Positions 38,696-47,933 of a stretch of DNA of 64,000 nucleotides are shown in pieces. Position numbers and translations under genes: made by a program. Origin of the DNA: Amycolatopsis vastitatis (lineage in GTDB: Bacteria; Actinomycetota; Actinomycetes; Mycobacteriales; Pseudonocardiaceae); NCBI RefSeq assembly GCF_002234595.1, contig NZ_NMUL01000001.1, forward strand, positions 179,379 through 243,378, read 5' to 3'. Numbering within the stretch: the stretch's first letter is position 1; every line of letters starts with the position of its first letter. A model generated the notes under the pieces. The model was not told the DNA's origin, did no database searches, and saw only the letters and a program-made list of their open reading frames with translations.

Positions 38696-39751
38696 ATGCC
38701 GTCCGTGTCCCCGCGTGCCGATCTCGAATCGTTGCCGAAGTACGTCCCCGGCCGGACGATCGAAGGCGCGGTCAAGCTGGCGAGCAACGAGGTGCCCGGC
38801 GGCGCGCTGCCGAGCGTCGCGCGGGCGATCGCCGAGGCCGCGGCGGGCATCAACCGCTACCCCGACACCGGCTCCCAGGCGCTGCGCGAGCGGCTGGCGC
38901 GCGAGCTGGACGTGCCGGTGGAGCGCGTCGCGATCGGCTGCGGCTCGGTGTCGCTGTGCCAGCAGACGATCCAGGCGGTGTGCGCGCCCGGCGACGAGGT
39001 CATCTTCGGCTGGCGCTCCTTCGAGGCGTACCCGATCGTCACGCAGGTCGCGAACGCCGTCGCGGTGAAGGTCCCGATCACCGAGGGCCAGGAGCTCGAC
39101 CTCGACGCGATGCTCGCGGCGATCACCGACCGGACGCGCGTGGTGTTCGTGTGCAACCCGAACAACCCCACCGGGACGGCCGTGCGCCGCGCGGAGCTGG
39201 AGCGGTTCATGGCCGCGGTGCCCGAGCACGTGCTGATCGTGCTGGACGAGGCCTACAAAGAGTTCGTCACCGACCCCGAGGTGCCCGACGGCGTCGAGTA
39301 CACGCACACGCGGTCGAACGTCATGGTGCTTCGCACGTTCTCGAAGGCGTACGGCCTGGCGGGTCTTCGCGTCGGCTACGCGGTCGCGCCCGAGCCGATC
39401 GCGGACGCGCTTCGCCAGGTGTACGTGGCTTTCTCGGTGAACATGCTGGCCCAGGTGGCCGCGCTGGCGTCCCTCGACGCGGCCGACGAGCTGCTGGCCC
39501 GCTGCCGGGACATCGTCGTCGAGCGCGGGCGGGTGCGGGAAGCGCTGCTGGAGGCGGGTTACCGGGTGCCGGACACGCAGGCGAACTTCGTCTGGCTGCC
39601 GCTCGGTGACCAGGCCATCCCGTTCGCCGAGCACGCGCTGGACCGCAAGCTGGTGGTGCGCCCCTTCGACGGCGACGGCGTCCGCGTCACCATCGGGACC
39701 CGCGAGGAGAACGACCTGTTCTTGGCCGCGGCACGGGACTTCCGCCGGTAG
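38696..39751 (+). CDS. pat: Histidinol-phosphate/aromatic aminotransferase (Pat type)
   Basis: The 351-residue fold-type I PLP enzyme has the N-terminal YVPGR, SNEVPGG, the NPNNPTG motif, LDEAYKEF, the PLP Lys in FSKAYGLAGLR (K217) and RVTIGT near the end. Length and YVPGRT fit the actinobacterial Pat family, which transaminates phenylalanine and tyrosine precursors and sometimes histidinol phosphate. Ribosome site AGGAG lies before ATG 38696. It is not in a his operon, which favours Pat over HisC. Confidence 0.85.
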   Translation: MPSVSPRADLESLPKYVPGRTIEGAVKLASNEVPGGALPSVARAIAEAAAGINRYPDTGSQALRERLARELDVPVERVAIGCGSVSLCQQTIQAVCAPGDEVIFGWRSFEAYPIVTQVANAVAVKVPITEGQELDLDAMLAAITDRTRVVFVCNPNNPTGTAVRRAELERFMAAVPEHVLIVLDEAYKEFVTDPEVPDGVEYTHTRSNVMVLRTFSKAYGLAGLRVGYAVAPEPIADALRQVYVAFSVNMLAQVAALASLDAADELLARCRDIVVERGRVREALLEAGYRVPDTQANFVWLPLGDQAIPFAEHALDRKLVVRPFDGDGVRVTIGTREENDLFLAAARDFRR

Positions 39752-39768
39752 CTTGCCACGGTGGCAAG
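39752..39768. promoter_or_regulatory. 17-bp operator-like palindrome upstream of the XRE gene (copy 1)
   Basis: CTTGCCACGGTGGCAAG has 8-bp perfect arms about one central base and starts on the base after the pat stop codon. A second copy with the same length and outer arms is at 40662-40678. Confidence 0.6.
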
Positions 39769-39839
39769 GCGGCGTCCGATGGGTTGACCTTGCCGTGGCG
39801 CTGAGCCGTTTCGTGGGTGGAACGGCTTAGCTTCCCGGC

Positions 39840-40712
39840 ATGAGTGAGCGAGACCGCGATTCGTCGGCGACCGGCCGGGAGATCGGCGACGAGCTGAAGC
39901 GGTTTCGCGTCGGAGCCGGGCTTCTGGCGTCCGATCTCGCGGACATGCTTGGCTGCTCGGCCAGCAAGATCTCGCGGATGGAGAGCGGGGTTCGCGGTTA
40001 CTCCGAGCTGGACGTGACGATGTTCCTCGCCACCTGCCGGGCGTCCCGCGAGGATGTGGTGCGGGTGCTCGATCTGGTTCGTGAGCAGGCCGACGGTTAC
40101 CGGATCCGGCCGCACCGCGAGCAGCTGCCGGACGAGCTGCGGTCGTTGATCGTGACCGAAACGCAGGCGACCGAGATCATCGAGTTCGAACCGCAGATCA
40201 TTCCGGGAATTCTGCAGATCGAAGACTACGCCCGCGCGGTCTTCCGGTGGTTCGGCCTACGCGACGAGACCGGCATCGACGTTCGTGTCCAGGCCCGGCT
40301 GCGCAGGCAGAAGTTGCTGCGGCGAAGGGATCCTCCGCGATTCACGTTCTACATCCAGGAAGCAGCGCTCCAGGCGAAGGTCGCCAACGACCAGGTCATG
40401 CACGAGCAGATCCTCCACCTCCTGCTCACGTCCTCGTTCGAACACTGCGTGATTCGTGTGGTCCCGGAGGCCGCCTGCCCGGCGGGTGTTCTCGGCGTGG
40501 GATTCAGGATCATGCGCTACAACGAAGCTCCGGTGGTCGCCTACGTCGAGAACCAGACCGCGAGCTTGTTCCTGGAAGACCCAGCCGACTTGGAGGTGTA
40601 CCGCCACGTGCTCAAGCGACTGGCCGGTCACGCCCTGGATGGAGGACAATCCCGGGAGTGGCTTGCCGCACTGGCAAGCGAGTACGACCGAGCGAAGGAC
40701 GAAACGCGATGA
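39840..40712 (+). CDS. XRE-family regulator with DUF5753 domain
   Basis: The 290-residue protein has an N-terminal Cro/CI-type helix-turn-helix ([23 protein letters not shown]) written here as its core [18 protein letters not shown], and a C-terminal DUF5753 domain with [18 protein letters not shown]. Such genes nearly always precede DUF397 genes in actinomycetes and belong to WhiJ-like developmental or antibiotic-control pairs. Its stop overlaps the DUF397 start (ATGA 40709-40712). Two operator-like palindromes flank it. Confidence 0.9.
   Translation: MSERDRDSSATGREIGDELKRFRVGAGLLASDLADMLGCSASKISRMESGVRGYSELDVTMFLATCRASREDVVRVLDLVREQADGYRIRPHREQLPDELRSLIVTETQATEIIEFEPQIIPGILQIEDYARAVFRWFGLRDETGIDVRVQARLRRQKLLRRRDPPRFTFYIQEAALQAKVANDQVMHEQILHLLLTSSFEHCVIRVVPEAACPAGVLGVGFRIMRYNEAPVVAYVENQTASLFLEDPADLEVYRHVLKRLAGHALDGGQSREWLAALASEYDRAKDETR
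40662..40678. promoter_or_regulatory. 17-bp operator-like palindrome before DUF397 (copy 2)
   Basis: CTTGCCGCACTGGCAAG lies inside the 3' end of the XRE gene, 31 bases before the DUF397 start. It shares CTTGCC and TGGCAAG and the total length with the copy at 39752. Confidence 0.5.
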
Positions 40713-40879
40713 CCTCCCAGTGGCGCAAGAGCAGCTACAGCGGCGGCAACAACGGGAACTGTGTCGAGGTCGCGCTGAACACCGAACTCGTCGGCGTCCG
40801 GGACTCGAAGGCACCGGCGTCCGGGGAACTCGCCGTCCCGGCCGAGGCGTGGGCCACGTTCCTGCGCGAACTCAGCTGA
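40709..40879 (+). CDS. DUF397-domain small protein
   Basis: The 56-residue protein reads [18 protein letters not shown] near the start and [12 protein letters not shown] later, the defining features of DUF397. It is the usual partner, possibly an antagonist, of the XRE-DUF5753 regulator encoded just upstream with which it overlaps. Its 3' end overlaps that of the convergent TauE gene by eight bases. Confidence 0.9.
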   Translation: MTSQWRKSSYSGGNNGNCVEVALNTELVGVRDSKAPASGELAVPAEAWATFLRELS

Positions 40880-41642
40880 ACTGCTTGACCACCAGCTGGA
40901 TCACGGCGGCCACACCGATCACCACGATCACGCCGCGCAGCACCGCCGGCGGCAGTTTCCGGCCGATCTTCGCGCCGAGGAAGCCGCCGGCGGTGGAGCC
41001 GACGGCCAGCCACAGCACGACGGGCCAGCTGATCGGCGCGACGAACGCGTAGATCACCCCGGCGACGACGTTGACGACGGCGGCGAGGACGTTCTTCACG
41101 CCGTTGAGCTTCTGCAGCGGCTCGGACAGCAGCATCCCCATCACGGCCATGAGCATCACGCCCTGCGCGGCGGTGAAGTACCCGCCGTAAATGCCGATGA
41201 GGAAGATGAAGAACATCAGCAGCGGGCCGGGCTTGTGCTCCTTGCCGTTCTGCTCGCGCCGCTCGGCGACCCACTTCGACACCTTCGGCTGGATGATCAC
41301 GAGGATCACGGCCAGCCCGACGAGCACCGGGACGACGGCTTCGAAGGCGTCCTTCGGCAGGGAGAGCAGCAGGATGGTGCCGCCGATGGCGCCGAGGAAC
41401 GAAGCGACGGCGAACTGGGCGACCCGCGGCCAGTAGCCCTTGAGCTCGTGCCGGTAGCCCCAGGCGCCGCTGAGGGTGCCGGGCGCGAGGCCGATCGCGT
41501 TGGACGTCGTCGCCGTCACCGGCGGATAGCCCAGCGCGACGAGTACGGGGAACGTCACCAGCGTTCCCGACCCGACGACGGCGTTGATGGTGCCCGCCCA
41601 GATGCCGGCGACCACGATGATCGCCGCGTGCCACCACGTCAT
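40872..41642 (-). CDS. TauE/SafE-family membrane transporter
   Basis: The 256-residue protein has about eight membrane helices arranged as two repeats; the first begins with [20 protein letters not shown], the second with [18 protein letters not shown], as in TauE/SafE sulfite or organosulfur exporters. ATG 41642 is placed after removing an unlikely Arg-rich extension. Substrate unknown. No sulfur gene is nearby. Confidence 0.85.
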   Translation of the reverse strand: MTWWHAAIIVVAGIWAGTINAVVGSGTLVTFPVLVALGYPPVTATTSNAIGLAPGTLSGAWGYRHELKGYWPRVAQFAVASFLGAIGGTILLLSLPKDAFEAVVPVLVGLAVILVIIQPKVSKWVAERREQNGKEHKPGPLLMFFIFLIGIYGGYFTAAQGVMLMAVMGMLLSEPLQKLNGVKNVLAAVVNVVAGVIYAFVAPISWPVVLWLAVGSTAGGFLGAKIGRKLPPAVLRGVIVVIGVAAVIQLVVKQFS

Positions 41643-41779
41643 GAAGCATTCACGTGCGGAGCCTAAGCATCGTCGCGGGCTCCCGCGACGCGGATGTGTC
41701 TGGTCAGACATTCACGCGACGATGCAGCGCTTCGGCCCGCCGGTGCGTAAGGAGCGGTACCTGACATGAAGGAGGCCCG

Positions 41780-42304
41780 ATGCGGGCAGCCGACGAGGAT
41801 CGGTTTCGCGAGTTCGCCAGGGACAACGCCGTGCAGCTGCGTCGCTACGGCTACCTGCTGTGCGGCGACTGGCACCTGGCCGAAGACCTCGTCCAGAGCA
41901 CGCTGCACAAGCTGTACGGCGCGTGGCCGCGCATCCGCGGCACCGACCGGCCGATGAGCTACGCGCGGCAGACGCTGACCCGCTGCTGGCTCGACGAACG
42001 GCGGCGCCCGTGGCGGCGGTCCGAGCGTCACACCGGCGCGGTGCCCGACGTCGAGGACGCGGCGGCCGACCCGGCCGTGCTCCAGCAGCACGCGGGCCTG
42101 CGCGCCGAACTGGCCGCGGCGCTGGCGACGCTCGCGCCCCGGCAGCGGGCGGTGCTGGTGCTGCGGTACTTCTGCGGCCTGCCGGTCGCCGAAACCGCCC
42201 GCGAGCTGCGGTGTTCTGAGGCCACGGTCCGAAGTCAGGCCACCAGGGCGCTGCGAACCCTCCGCGGCGCCTTCCCCGGTTCCTTGGCAGAAAGCGAGCT
42301 GTGA
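41780..42304 (+). CDS. SigE-family ECF sigma factor
   Basis: The 174-residue protein begins RFREFARDNAVQLRRYGYLL with region 2 continuing in HLAEDLVQSTLHKLY, and has region 4 with LAPRQRAVLVLRYFCGLPV and SEATVRSQATRALRTLR. The N-terminal FREFxxxxxxxLxRxxYLL segment marks the actinobacterial SigE ECF group. A GAAGGAGG site lies before ATG 41780. The next gene overlaps its stop and encodes a membrane protein that may be its anti-sigma factor. Confidence 0.9.
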   Translation: MRAADEDRFREFARDNAVQLRRYGYLLCGDWHLAEDLVQSTLHKLYGAWPRIRGTDRPMSYARQTLTRCWLDERRRPWRRSERHTGAVPDVEDAAADPAVLQQHAGLRAELAAALATLAPRQRAVLVLRYFCGLPVAETARELRCSEATVRSQATRALRTLRGAFPGSLAESEL

Positions 42305-43110
42305 TGGACGAGCAGATGCTGGCCCGCGAGTTCACCGCGGCCGTGCGCACCGAACCGCCGCTGGGGTTCGACCCGGACGAGGTCGTCACCCGGGTCGCCC
42401 GCCGTCGCCACCGCCGTCGCGCGATCCTGCTGGCGTGCGCGGGTGTCGTCGTGGCCGCGGCGGCCGTCGCCGTCGCCTTGCCCGGGGCCGACGTCCCGGC
42501 CCCACCGGCGTCGCCCGGGGTTTCGCCGCGGATCACCCCGTCCGCCGGGGAACGCTGGTGGCCGCCGTCCGGCCGCGAGATCCCCCAGCCGACCGACGCG
42601 CGGATCAAAGCCCGGGCCCCCCAGGTCGCCGAGCACCTCGAAGCGATCCTGCGGAAGATGATGCCCCCCGCCGACCAGATCCGGCGCGATACCCTCACTT
42701 CCGGCCACTTCGGCGGCATCATGCCGACCAGCCAGCGCGGGGTGAGCATCACCGAGCACGGCGGGCCGGAAGACAGCGGCTACTACCTCACGGTCGACGT
42801 GTACGTGCCGACCAACCCGGTGACCCGGTTCCAGCCCCGGCAGCTGTGCGCCGAGATGAAGAACCAGATCAGCCCGTCGACGACCTGCCGCTACGCCGAC
42901 GTCGGCACCGGCGGGATCCTGATGACGTCGGAAGCGGACACCACCGACCGGGCGGGCACGCTGCAGCACAGCATCACGGTGACCGACTTCCGGGCGGACG
43001 CCAGCTACGTCGTGGTCAACTTGGGGGGCACGGTCGGCGTCACCGGTCCGCTGCCGTTGACCGCCGAGCAGCTCGCGACCTTGGCGAGGGACCCCGGGCT
43101 GAAGCTGTAG
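42304..43110 (+). CDS. Membrane protein coupled to the SigE-type sigma factor (possible anti-sigma)
   Basis: The 268-residue protein has a cytosolic N-terminus of about 35 residues ending in basic RRRHRRR, one membrane helix (about 40-60) and an outer domain with two Cys residues (RQLCAEMK, TTCRYAD). This is the topology of anti-sigma factors, but no zinc-binding anti-sigma motif is seen. It begins at GTG 42301 or ATG 42304, both overlapping the sigma-factor stop. Function is inferred from position only. Confidence 0.6.
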   Translation: MDEQMLAREFTAAVRTEPPLGFDPDEVVTRVARRRHRRRAILLACAGVVVAAAAVAVALPGADVPAPPASPGVSPRITPSAGERWWPPSGREIPQPTDARIKARAPQVAEHLEAILRKMMPPADQIRRDTLTSGHFGGIMPTSQRGVSITEHGGPEDSGYYLTVDVYVPTNPVTRFQPRQLCAEMKNQISPSTTCRYADVGTGGILMTSEADTTDRAGTLQHSITVTDFRADASYVVVNLGGTVGVTGPLPLTAEQLATLARDPGLKL

Positions 43111-43153
43111 CCGGGTGGCCACCGGCGGTTCCGCGAGCTGAGAAGATGGGCCC

Positions 43154-43843
43154 GTGGACACCGAGCAGGTCTGGAGCGCGACCGTCGACCGGCTGCGGTC
43201 GCGGATCGACTCCGGCGACCTGCCGCCCGGCTCGCGGCTGCCTGCCGAACGCGTGCTCTGCGAGGAGCTCGGCATCAGCCGGGGGTCGCTCCGGCAGGCG
43301 CTGCGCGTGCTCGCCTCCATCGGGTACGTGCAGATCCGCGCCGGCTCCGGCACCTACGTCCGGGAGCAGCAGGAACAGCCGCTGCGGACCTGGTTCACCG
43401 AGCACGACCAGCTCGTCGAGAAGCTGTTCGACCTGCGCGCGACCGTCGAGCCGACGCTCGCCGAGCGGCTGGCCCGGCATGCCACCGCGAAGACCGTGAG
43501 CCGGCTCGAGGACAACGTCGCCGAGATGGCGCGGGCCGCCGAGGACGGGGACATGCTGCACGTCATCGCCACCGACGCCGAGTTCCACCGGGTGATCGCG
43601 CAGAACGCCGGCAACGACGACGTCGCCGGGCTGCTGCGGTCGGTGCTCGCGCTCGTCGGCGAGGAGCGGCGGGCCGCGCTGCGGCTGCCCGGGCAGATCC
43701 GGAAGGCCGTCGACGACCACCGCGCCATCCTCGACGCCATCCGCCGGTCCGACCCCGCCGCCGCTCGTGAGCTGACCCTCAAGCACCTGGTCGACGCCAA
43801 GACCTACGCGCACGACTACGCCGCCCACCCCGAAGAGCGCTAG
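43154..43843 (+). CDS. FadR-type GntR-family regulator
   Basis: The 229-residue protein has an N-terminal GntR winged helix (GSRLPAERVLCEELGISRGSLRQALRVL, core LPAERVLCEELGISRGSLRQ) and a C-terminal FCD helical domain with metal-type residues in DAEFHRVIAQ and DDHRAIL. FadR-type members sense small organic acids. The GTG start has GAGAAG upstream. The methyltransferase gene follows 36 bases later, with a palindrome in between. Confidence 0.88.
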   Translation: MDTEQVWSATVDRLRSRIDSGDLPPGSRLPAERVLCEELGISRGSLRQALRVLASIGYVQIRAGSGTYVREQQEQPLRTWFTEHDQLVEKLFDLRATVEPTLAERLARHATAKTVSRLEDNVAEMARAAEDGDMLHVIATDAEFHRVIAQNAGNDDVAGLLRSVLALVGEERRAALRLPGQIRKAVDDHRAILDAIRRSDPAAARELTLKHLVDAKTYAHDYAAHPEER

Positions 43844-43846
43844 ACT

Positions 43847-43864
43847 TTTCACAACATTGTGAAA
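43847..43864. promoter_or_regulatory. 18-bp palindrome before the methyltransferase gene
   Basis: TTTCACAACATTGTGAAA has perfect 8-bp arms around CA. It lies three bases after the GntR stop and 15 bases before the methyltransferase start. It matches 14 of 18 bases of the MarR/GbsR-side element at 10764-10781. Confidence 0.55.
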
Positions 43865-43879
43865 CTTCTGGGGGTCGTG

Positions 43880-44692
43880 ATGGAGAAGGTCCACTTCACC
43901 AAAGAAAAAGCCACCAACCTGGCCACGCTGTACGGCCGTGCGCTCGACTACCGCAGCGCCCGCCCGATCCTCGGCGACAAGGCGGCCGACGACGCCGTCC
44001 GCCGGATCGACTACGACTTCACCAAGATCGGCATCTCCCCCGACCGGGCGGTCTCGGTCGTCCTGCGCGCGAAGCCGATCGACGACTGGGCCGCCAAGTA
44101 CCTGCGCGAACACCCGGACGCGATCGTGCTGCACCTGGGCTGCGGCATGGACACGCGGTTCCAGCGCCTCGCGCCACCGGAGACCGTGCACTGGTACGAC
44201 GTCGACTACCCCGAAGTCATCGAACTGCGCGAAAAGCTGTACGACAAGGCGCCGAACCAGACGCACATCGCCTCGTCGGTGACCGACTTCGGGTGGCTCG
44301 ACCAGGTGCCGCCGGACCGGCCGGCGCTGATCGTCGCCGAAGGTCTCACGATGTACCTGAAACCCGAGACCGGCATCGAACTCTTCCGCAGGCTGGTCGA
44401 GAAGTTCCCGTCGGGCGAGCTGATCTGCGACCTCTTCAGCCGGACCGCGATCAAGACCCAGAAGCTCAACGGGCCGGTGCGCAAGGCGGGCGCGACGCTG
44501 TACTGGGGCGTCGACGACCCGCGCGAACTGGAGCGTTGCGGTCTCACGTGCGAGTCCTCTTTGGACGCCGGACACTGGGCGACCCCGGACGTGCTGGCCA
44601 AGATGGGGCCCGTCACCCGGTTCCAGCTGCGCATGCTGAAGGTCTTCCCGGCCCTGGCCCGGACGGCGCACATCGTGCGGTACCGCTTCTAA
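43880..44692 (+). CDS. Class I SAM methyltransferase (PPM/leucine-carboxyl-methyltransferase-like)
   Basis: The 270-residue protein has the SAM motif VLHLGCGMDTRFQRL, WYDVDYPEVIELR and VAEGLTMYL, the pattern of the leucine carboxyl methyltransferase/PPM family that also contains TcmP-like polyketide O-methyltransferases. ATG 43880 (MEKVHFTKEKAT) matches the family start. The product methylated is unknown. Its stop overlaps the convergent FBP gene stop by four bases (CTAA). Confidence 0.85.
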   Translation: MEKVHFTKEKATNLATLYGRALDYRSARPILGDKAADDAVRRIDYDFTKIGISPDRAVSVVLRAKPIDDWAAKYLREHPDAIVLHLGCGMDTRFQRLAPPETVHWYDVDYPEVIELREKLYDKAPNQTHIASSVTDFGWLDQVPPDRPALIVAEGLTMYLKPETGIELFRRLVEKFPSGELICDLFSRTAIKTQKLNGPVRKAGATLYWGVDDPRELERCGLTCESSLDAGHWATPDVLAKMGPVTRFQLRMLKVFPALARTAHIVRYRF

Positions 44693-45186
44693 CGCGACTC
44701 CAGCACCCGCGCGACGAACTTGTGCAGCTTCTCCTCCATCCGCGTGATGCGCTCCTCGAGCGTGAGTGTCTCGAACGGCTGGGGCACGTCGGACTTCAGC
44801 TCGCCGCGGACGTACTGGCAGCAGCCCAGGTTGCCGCAGGCGTACATGCCCAGCGTGTTGCCGTCGCGGCCGGACTTCCCGGCGCGCTTGCCGGAGAACA
44901 GCGTGATGTCGGCGAGCCCGTGGGTCGTCGTGCAGAAGCCACAGATGTTGCTGCGCAGGCGTGACTTCGGGGGAGCCGCGGCCCGCAGGGCAAGCCCGAC
45001 CACCTCACCGCCGTACGGCAGCACGAGGTAGGCGCGCGCGGGTGCTTTCGGATCGCGCCAGCCGAGGAACTCCCGCTTCTCCCACGGGATTTCTTCGGGC
45101 CGGGCGGGCAGCGTCACGCCCTTGGCTTCGCCGCGGGTGCAGTTCACGAACGAGGCCCGGATCTCGTCCTGGCCGAGTGGGTCCAT
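44689..45186 (-). CDS. FBP-domain treble-clef zinc protein
   Basis: The 165-residue protein has EIRASFVNCTRGEAK near the start, FLGWRDPKAPARAYLV in the middle and a zinc-finger-like CGFC...CGNLGCCQYVRG region, diagnostic of the FBP C-terminal treble-clef family, related to EF-G-binding proteins such as FusB. FusB-type proteins help release EF-G from ribosomes. ATG 45186 matches the family start although its ribosome site is weak. Confidence 0.82.
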   Translation of the reverse strand: MDPLGQDEIRASFVNCTRGEAKGVTLPARPEEIPWEKREFLGWRDPKAPARAYLVLPYGGEVVGLALRAAAPPKSRLRSNICGFCTTTHGLADITLFSGKRAGKSGRDGNTLGMYACGNLGCCQYVRGELKSDVPQPFETLTLEERITRMEEKLHKFVARVLESR

Positions 45187-45250
45187 GATCCGCACGGTAA
45201 CCATCAGCCATCGGCGGTGGCCACGCATTTTCGGCCGTACGATCAACGCC

Positions 45251-46744
45251 GTGCGCAAGATCGCCGTGAGCAACTTCCGGGTGGTGTTGCGCACCAGCCT
45301 GGGCTTCGCCGGGCTGGGTGTCGGCTCGAGCGTCGCCGGGTCCGGTGTGGTCGCGCTGCTGCTGGTGCTGCAGGGCCTGCCGAAAGACGTCGGCGACCAC
45401 GGCTGGATGCTCGGCCTGACCGCGGCCGGCATCGTCGCCGCGGCGCTGCTCGTCGGGACAGTGTGGACGGCGTGGCTGCAGCGCCGCACCGCGATCTGGT
45501 TCGTGCTCGGCCGCCCGCCGTCGGAGAGCGAGGCGCGACGCGCGCTGCGGCTGCCGGTCGACATGGCGGTGGTCAGCGGCACGCTCTGGCTCATCGGCAC
45601 CGTGGTCCTCAGCGGGCTCGCCGGCGTGCTGGGCTCGGCCGGTGACGCCGTGGGCATGGCGACGGTGATCGGGCTGGGCGGCCTCACCACCGTCGGGCTG
45701 ACCTACCTCGCCGCCGAGTGGGTGGCGCGGCCGGTGATGACGATCGCGCTGGACGTCCTGCCGCCGCACGGCTCGCTGCCGGTCACCGTGCTCACCCGGC
45801 TGATCGTCACGTGGGCGCTGGCCAGCGGCGTCCCGTTCGTCGGCGTGCTGCTCATCGCCACGCCGCCGGACCTGGGCTCGGGCGACCACACGGGGACCCT
45901 GATCACGCTGTCGGTGATCGGCCTCGGCGTCGGCGCGATCGGGACGGCGCTGCTGGCCAGGGCGGTCGCGGCGCCCCTGCACCGGCTGCGCGTCGCGCTC
46001 GACGAGATCGCGCGCGGCAACACCGAGGTCGCGGTCGACGTCGACGACTCCAGCGAGATCGGCCTGCTCCAGACGTCGGTGAACCAGCTCGCCGCGGGCC
46101 TGCGCGAGCAGGCGCGGATGCGGGACCTGTTCGGCAGGCACGTCGGCGCCGACGTCGCCCGGCACGCGCTGGAGTACGGCGCGTCGCTCTCGGGCGACGT
46201 CCGCGAGGTCACGGCGTTGTTCGTCGACGTCGTCGATTCGACCGCGCTGGCCTACCGGACCCCACCCGAGGACCTGGTCAGGAAGCTGAACCGGCTGTTC
46301 GCCGCGGTCGTCTCCGCGGTGAACGCCCGCGGCGGCCTGGTCAACAAGTTCCAGGGCGACGCCGCGTTGTGCATCTTCGGCGCCCCGACCCGGCTGGCGG
46401 ACGCGCCGACCGCCGCGCTGGCCGCGGCCCGCGCGATCCGCGACGCCGTCCGCGAGAGCGGCGAGCTCGACCTCGGCATCGGCGTCTCGAGCGGCCCGGT
46501 GTTCGCCGGGCAGCTCGGCGCCAGCAGCCGGCTCGAGTACACCGTGATCGGCGACGCGGTCAACGAGGCCGCGCGGCTGACCGAGCTCGCCAAGGCGGTC
46601 CCGTCACGGATCCTCGCCAGCGACGCCGTCGTTTCGGGAGCCCTGCCCAGCGAAGCCGCGCACTGGGAGAAGCACGGGGAGCTGGAGCTGCGCGGCCGCC
46701 AGGAGGCGACGCCGACCTGGACGACCGGCCCTCAGGCAGGCTGA
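45251..46744 (+). CDS. Membrane class III adenylate/guanylate cyclase with HAMP domain
   Basis: The 497-residue protein has six membrane helices in the first 240 residues, a HAMP segment with LDEIARGNTEVAV, and a C-terminal class III cyclase domain with FVDVVDSTAL (metal ligand), KFQGDAALCIFG (second metal ligand) and VIGDAVNEAARL (transition-state Asn and Arg). This is the mycobacterial Rv1318c-Rv1320c-like architecture, and it should make cAMP. The start is GTG 45251. It overlaps the 3' end of the convergent FabH-like gene by 13 bases. Confidence 0.88.
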   Translation: MRKIAVSNFRVVLRTSLGFAGLGVGSSVAGSGVVALLLVLQGLPKDVGDHGWMLGLTAAGIVAAALLVGTVWTAWLQRRTAIWFVLGRPPSESEARRALRLPVDMAVVSGTLWLIGTVVLSGLAGVLGSAGDAVGMATVIGLGGLTTVGLTYLAAEWVARPVMTIALDVLPPHGSLPVTVLTRLIVTWALASGVPFVGVLLIATPPDLGSGDHTGTLITLSVIGLGVGAIGTALLARAVAAPLHRLRVALDEIARGNTEVAVDVDDSSEIGLLQTSVNQLAAGLREQARMRDLFGRHVGADVARHALEYGASLSGDVREVTALFVDVVDSTALAYRTPPEDLVRKLNRLFAAVVSAVNARGGLVNKFQGDAALCIFGAPTRLADAPTAALAAARAIRDAVRESGELDLGIGVSSGPVFAGQLGASSRLEYTVIGDAVNEAARLTELAKAVPSRILASDAVVSGALPSEAAHWEKHGELELRGRQEATPTWTTGPQAG

Positions 46745-47721
46745 CCCAGGTCCGGCCAGCGCAGCACCGTCGAGCCCCAGGTCAGGCCCGCGCCGAACGC
46801 GCTGAGCAGGACGCGGTGGCCGGGCACGAGCGTGCCGTCGGCGCGGGCGTCGGCCAGGGCGAGCGGGATGGACGCGGCGCTGGTGTTGCCGACCCGGTCG
46901 ATGTTGGCGACGACGGCGTCGGCCGGCATGCCGAGCTGCTTCGCCGTCGCCTGGAGGATCCGGATGTTCGCCTGGTGCCCGACGAAGCGGTCGACGTCGC
47001 CGACCATCCAGCCCGCGCGGTCCAGGACCGTCCGCGACGACTCCGCCATCCGCGCGCAGGCGTGCCGGAAGACCGCGGTGCCCTGCATGGCGACGAACCG
47101 GTCGGCCGGGTGCTCCGAAAGCCGCTTGCGGGCGCCCCCGGCCTCGACCCACAGCAGCTTGGCGTGCTCGCCCTCGCTGTGCAGGTCGAAGGGACCGAAG
47201 GCGCCGGGCTCGTCCGCGTCACCGGCGCGCAGCAGGACCGCGCCCGCGCCGTCGCCGAAGATCGGCACGGTGGTGCGGTCGGCGGGGTCGATGAGCGTGG
47301 TGAAGGTGTCGGCGCCGATCACGAGCACGCGCTCGGCCACCCCGCCCGCGATGAACCCCGCGGCAGTCGCCAGCGCGTAGACGAACCCGCTGCACACGGC
47401 GTTGACGTCGAACGCGGCGGCCGTGCCGAGCCCGAGCCGGGCGGCGACCTGCGGGGCGCTGGCCGGACAGGGCTGGTCGGGGGTGGCGGTGGCGAGGACG
47501 ACGGCGTCGGCGGAACCGCCCGCGAGCGCTTCGCGGCCTGCCCCGACCGCGAGGTCCACAGTGGACTCGCCGGGCCCGGCGATCCGGCGCTCGCGGATCC
47601 CGGTGCGGGTCCGGATCCACTCGTCCGAGGTGTCGAGCCGGGCGGCGATTTCGTGGTTGTCCAGGACTTTCGTCGGCAACCACGAACCGAGGCCGGTCAA
47701 CACGGCGGCAGGTGCGGGCAC
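46732..47721 (-). CDS. fabH: Beta-ketoacyl-ACP synthase III
   Basis: The 329-residue condensing enzyme has the catalytic triad C110 (AVCSGF), H249 (VGHQANIRI) and N279 (VGNTSAAS), and the N-terminal DEWIRTRTGIRERR. FabH starts fatty acid synthesis from acyl-CoA and malonyl-ACP. It stands alone, without acpP, fabD or fabF beside it, so it may be an accessory initiator for branched chains or a secondary metabolite. GTG 47721 has GGGGAGG upstream. Confidence 0.88.
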   Translation of the reverse strand: MPAPAAVLTGLGSWLPTKVLDNHEIAARLDTSDEWIRTRTGIRERRIAGPGESTVDLAVGAGREALAGGSADAVVLATATPDQPCPASAPQVAARLGLGTAAAFDVNAVCSGFVYALATAAGFIAGGVAERVLVIGADTFTTLIDPADRTTVPIFGDGAGAVLLRAGDADEPGAFGPFDLHSEGEHAKLLWVEAGGARKRLSEHPADRFVAMQGTAVFRHACARMAESSRTVLDRAGWMVGDVDRFVGHQANIRILQATAKQLGMPADAVVANIDRVGNTSAASIPLALADARADGTLVPGHRVLLSAFGAGLTWGSTVLRWPDLGQPA

Positions 47722-47933
47722 GGGACAGCCTCCCCACGCCGGCGGGTTGGCGAGCGACCGGCTGGTCTTCCACTTGTATGGGCTACCCCCTGGTAGACCG
47801 GCGAGTTGTGTTCCAGCTCACTTAAAAAGTTGTTTCATCTTCCTCTCGGACGGAGTAGTGAGCACCGTCACGGTCGGGGGGCGCCGGGAGTGATCATCAG
47901 CGAATCGTCGGTGGTGGCCGTTAGCCTGCTGAG

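Noticed and set aside
47770..47800. CTACC-N4-GGTAG hairpin between fabH and the Lrp gene considered as an Lrp operator
   Set aside because: Arms are only five bases and occur once; too weak to claim.
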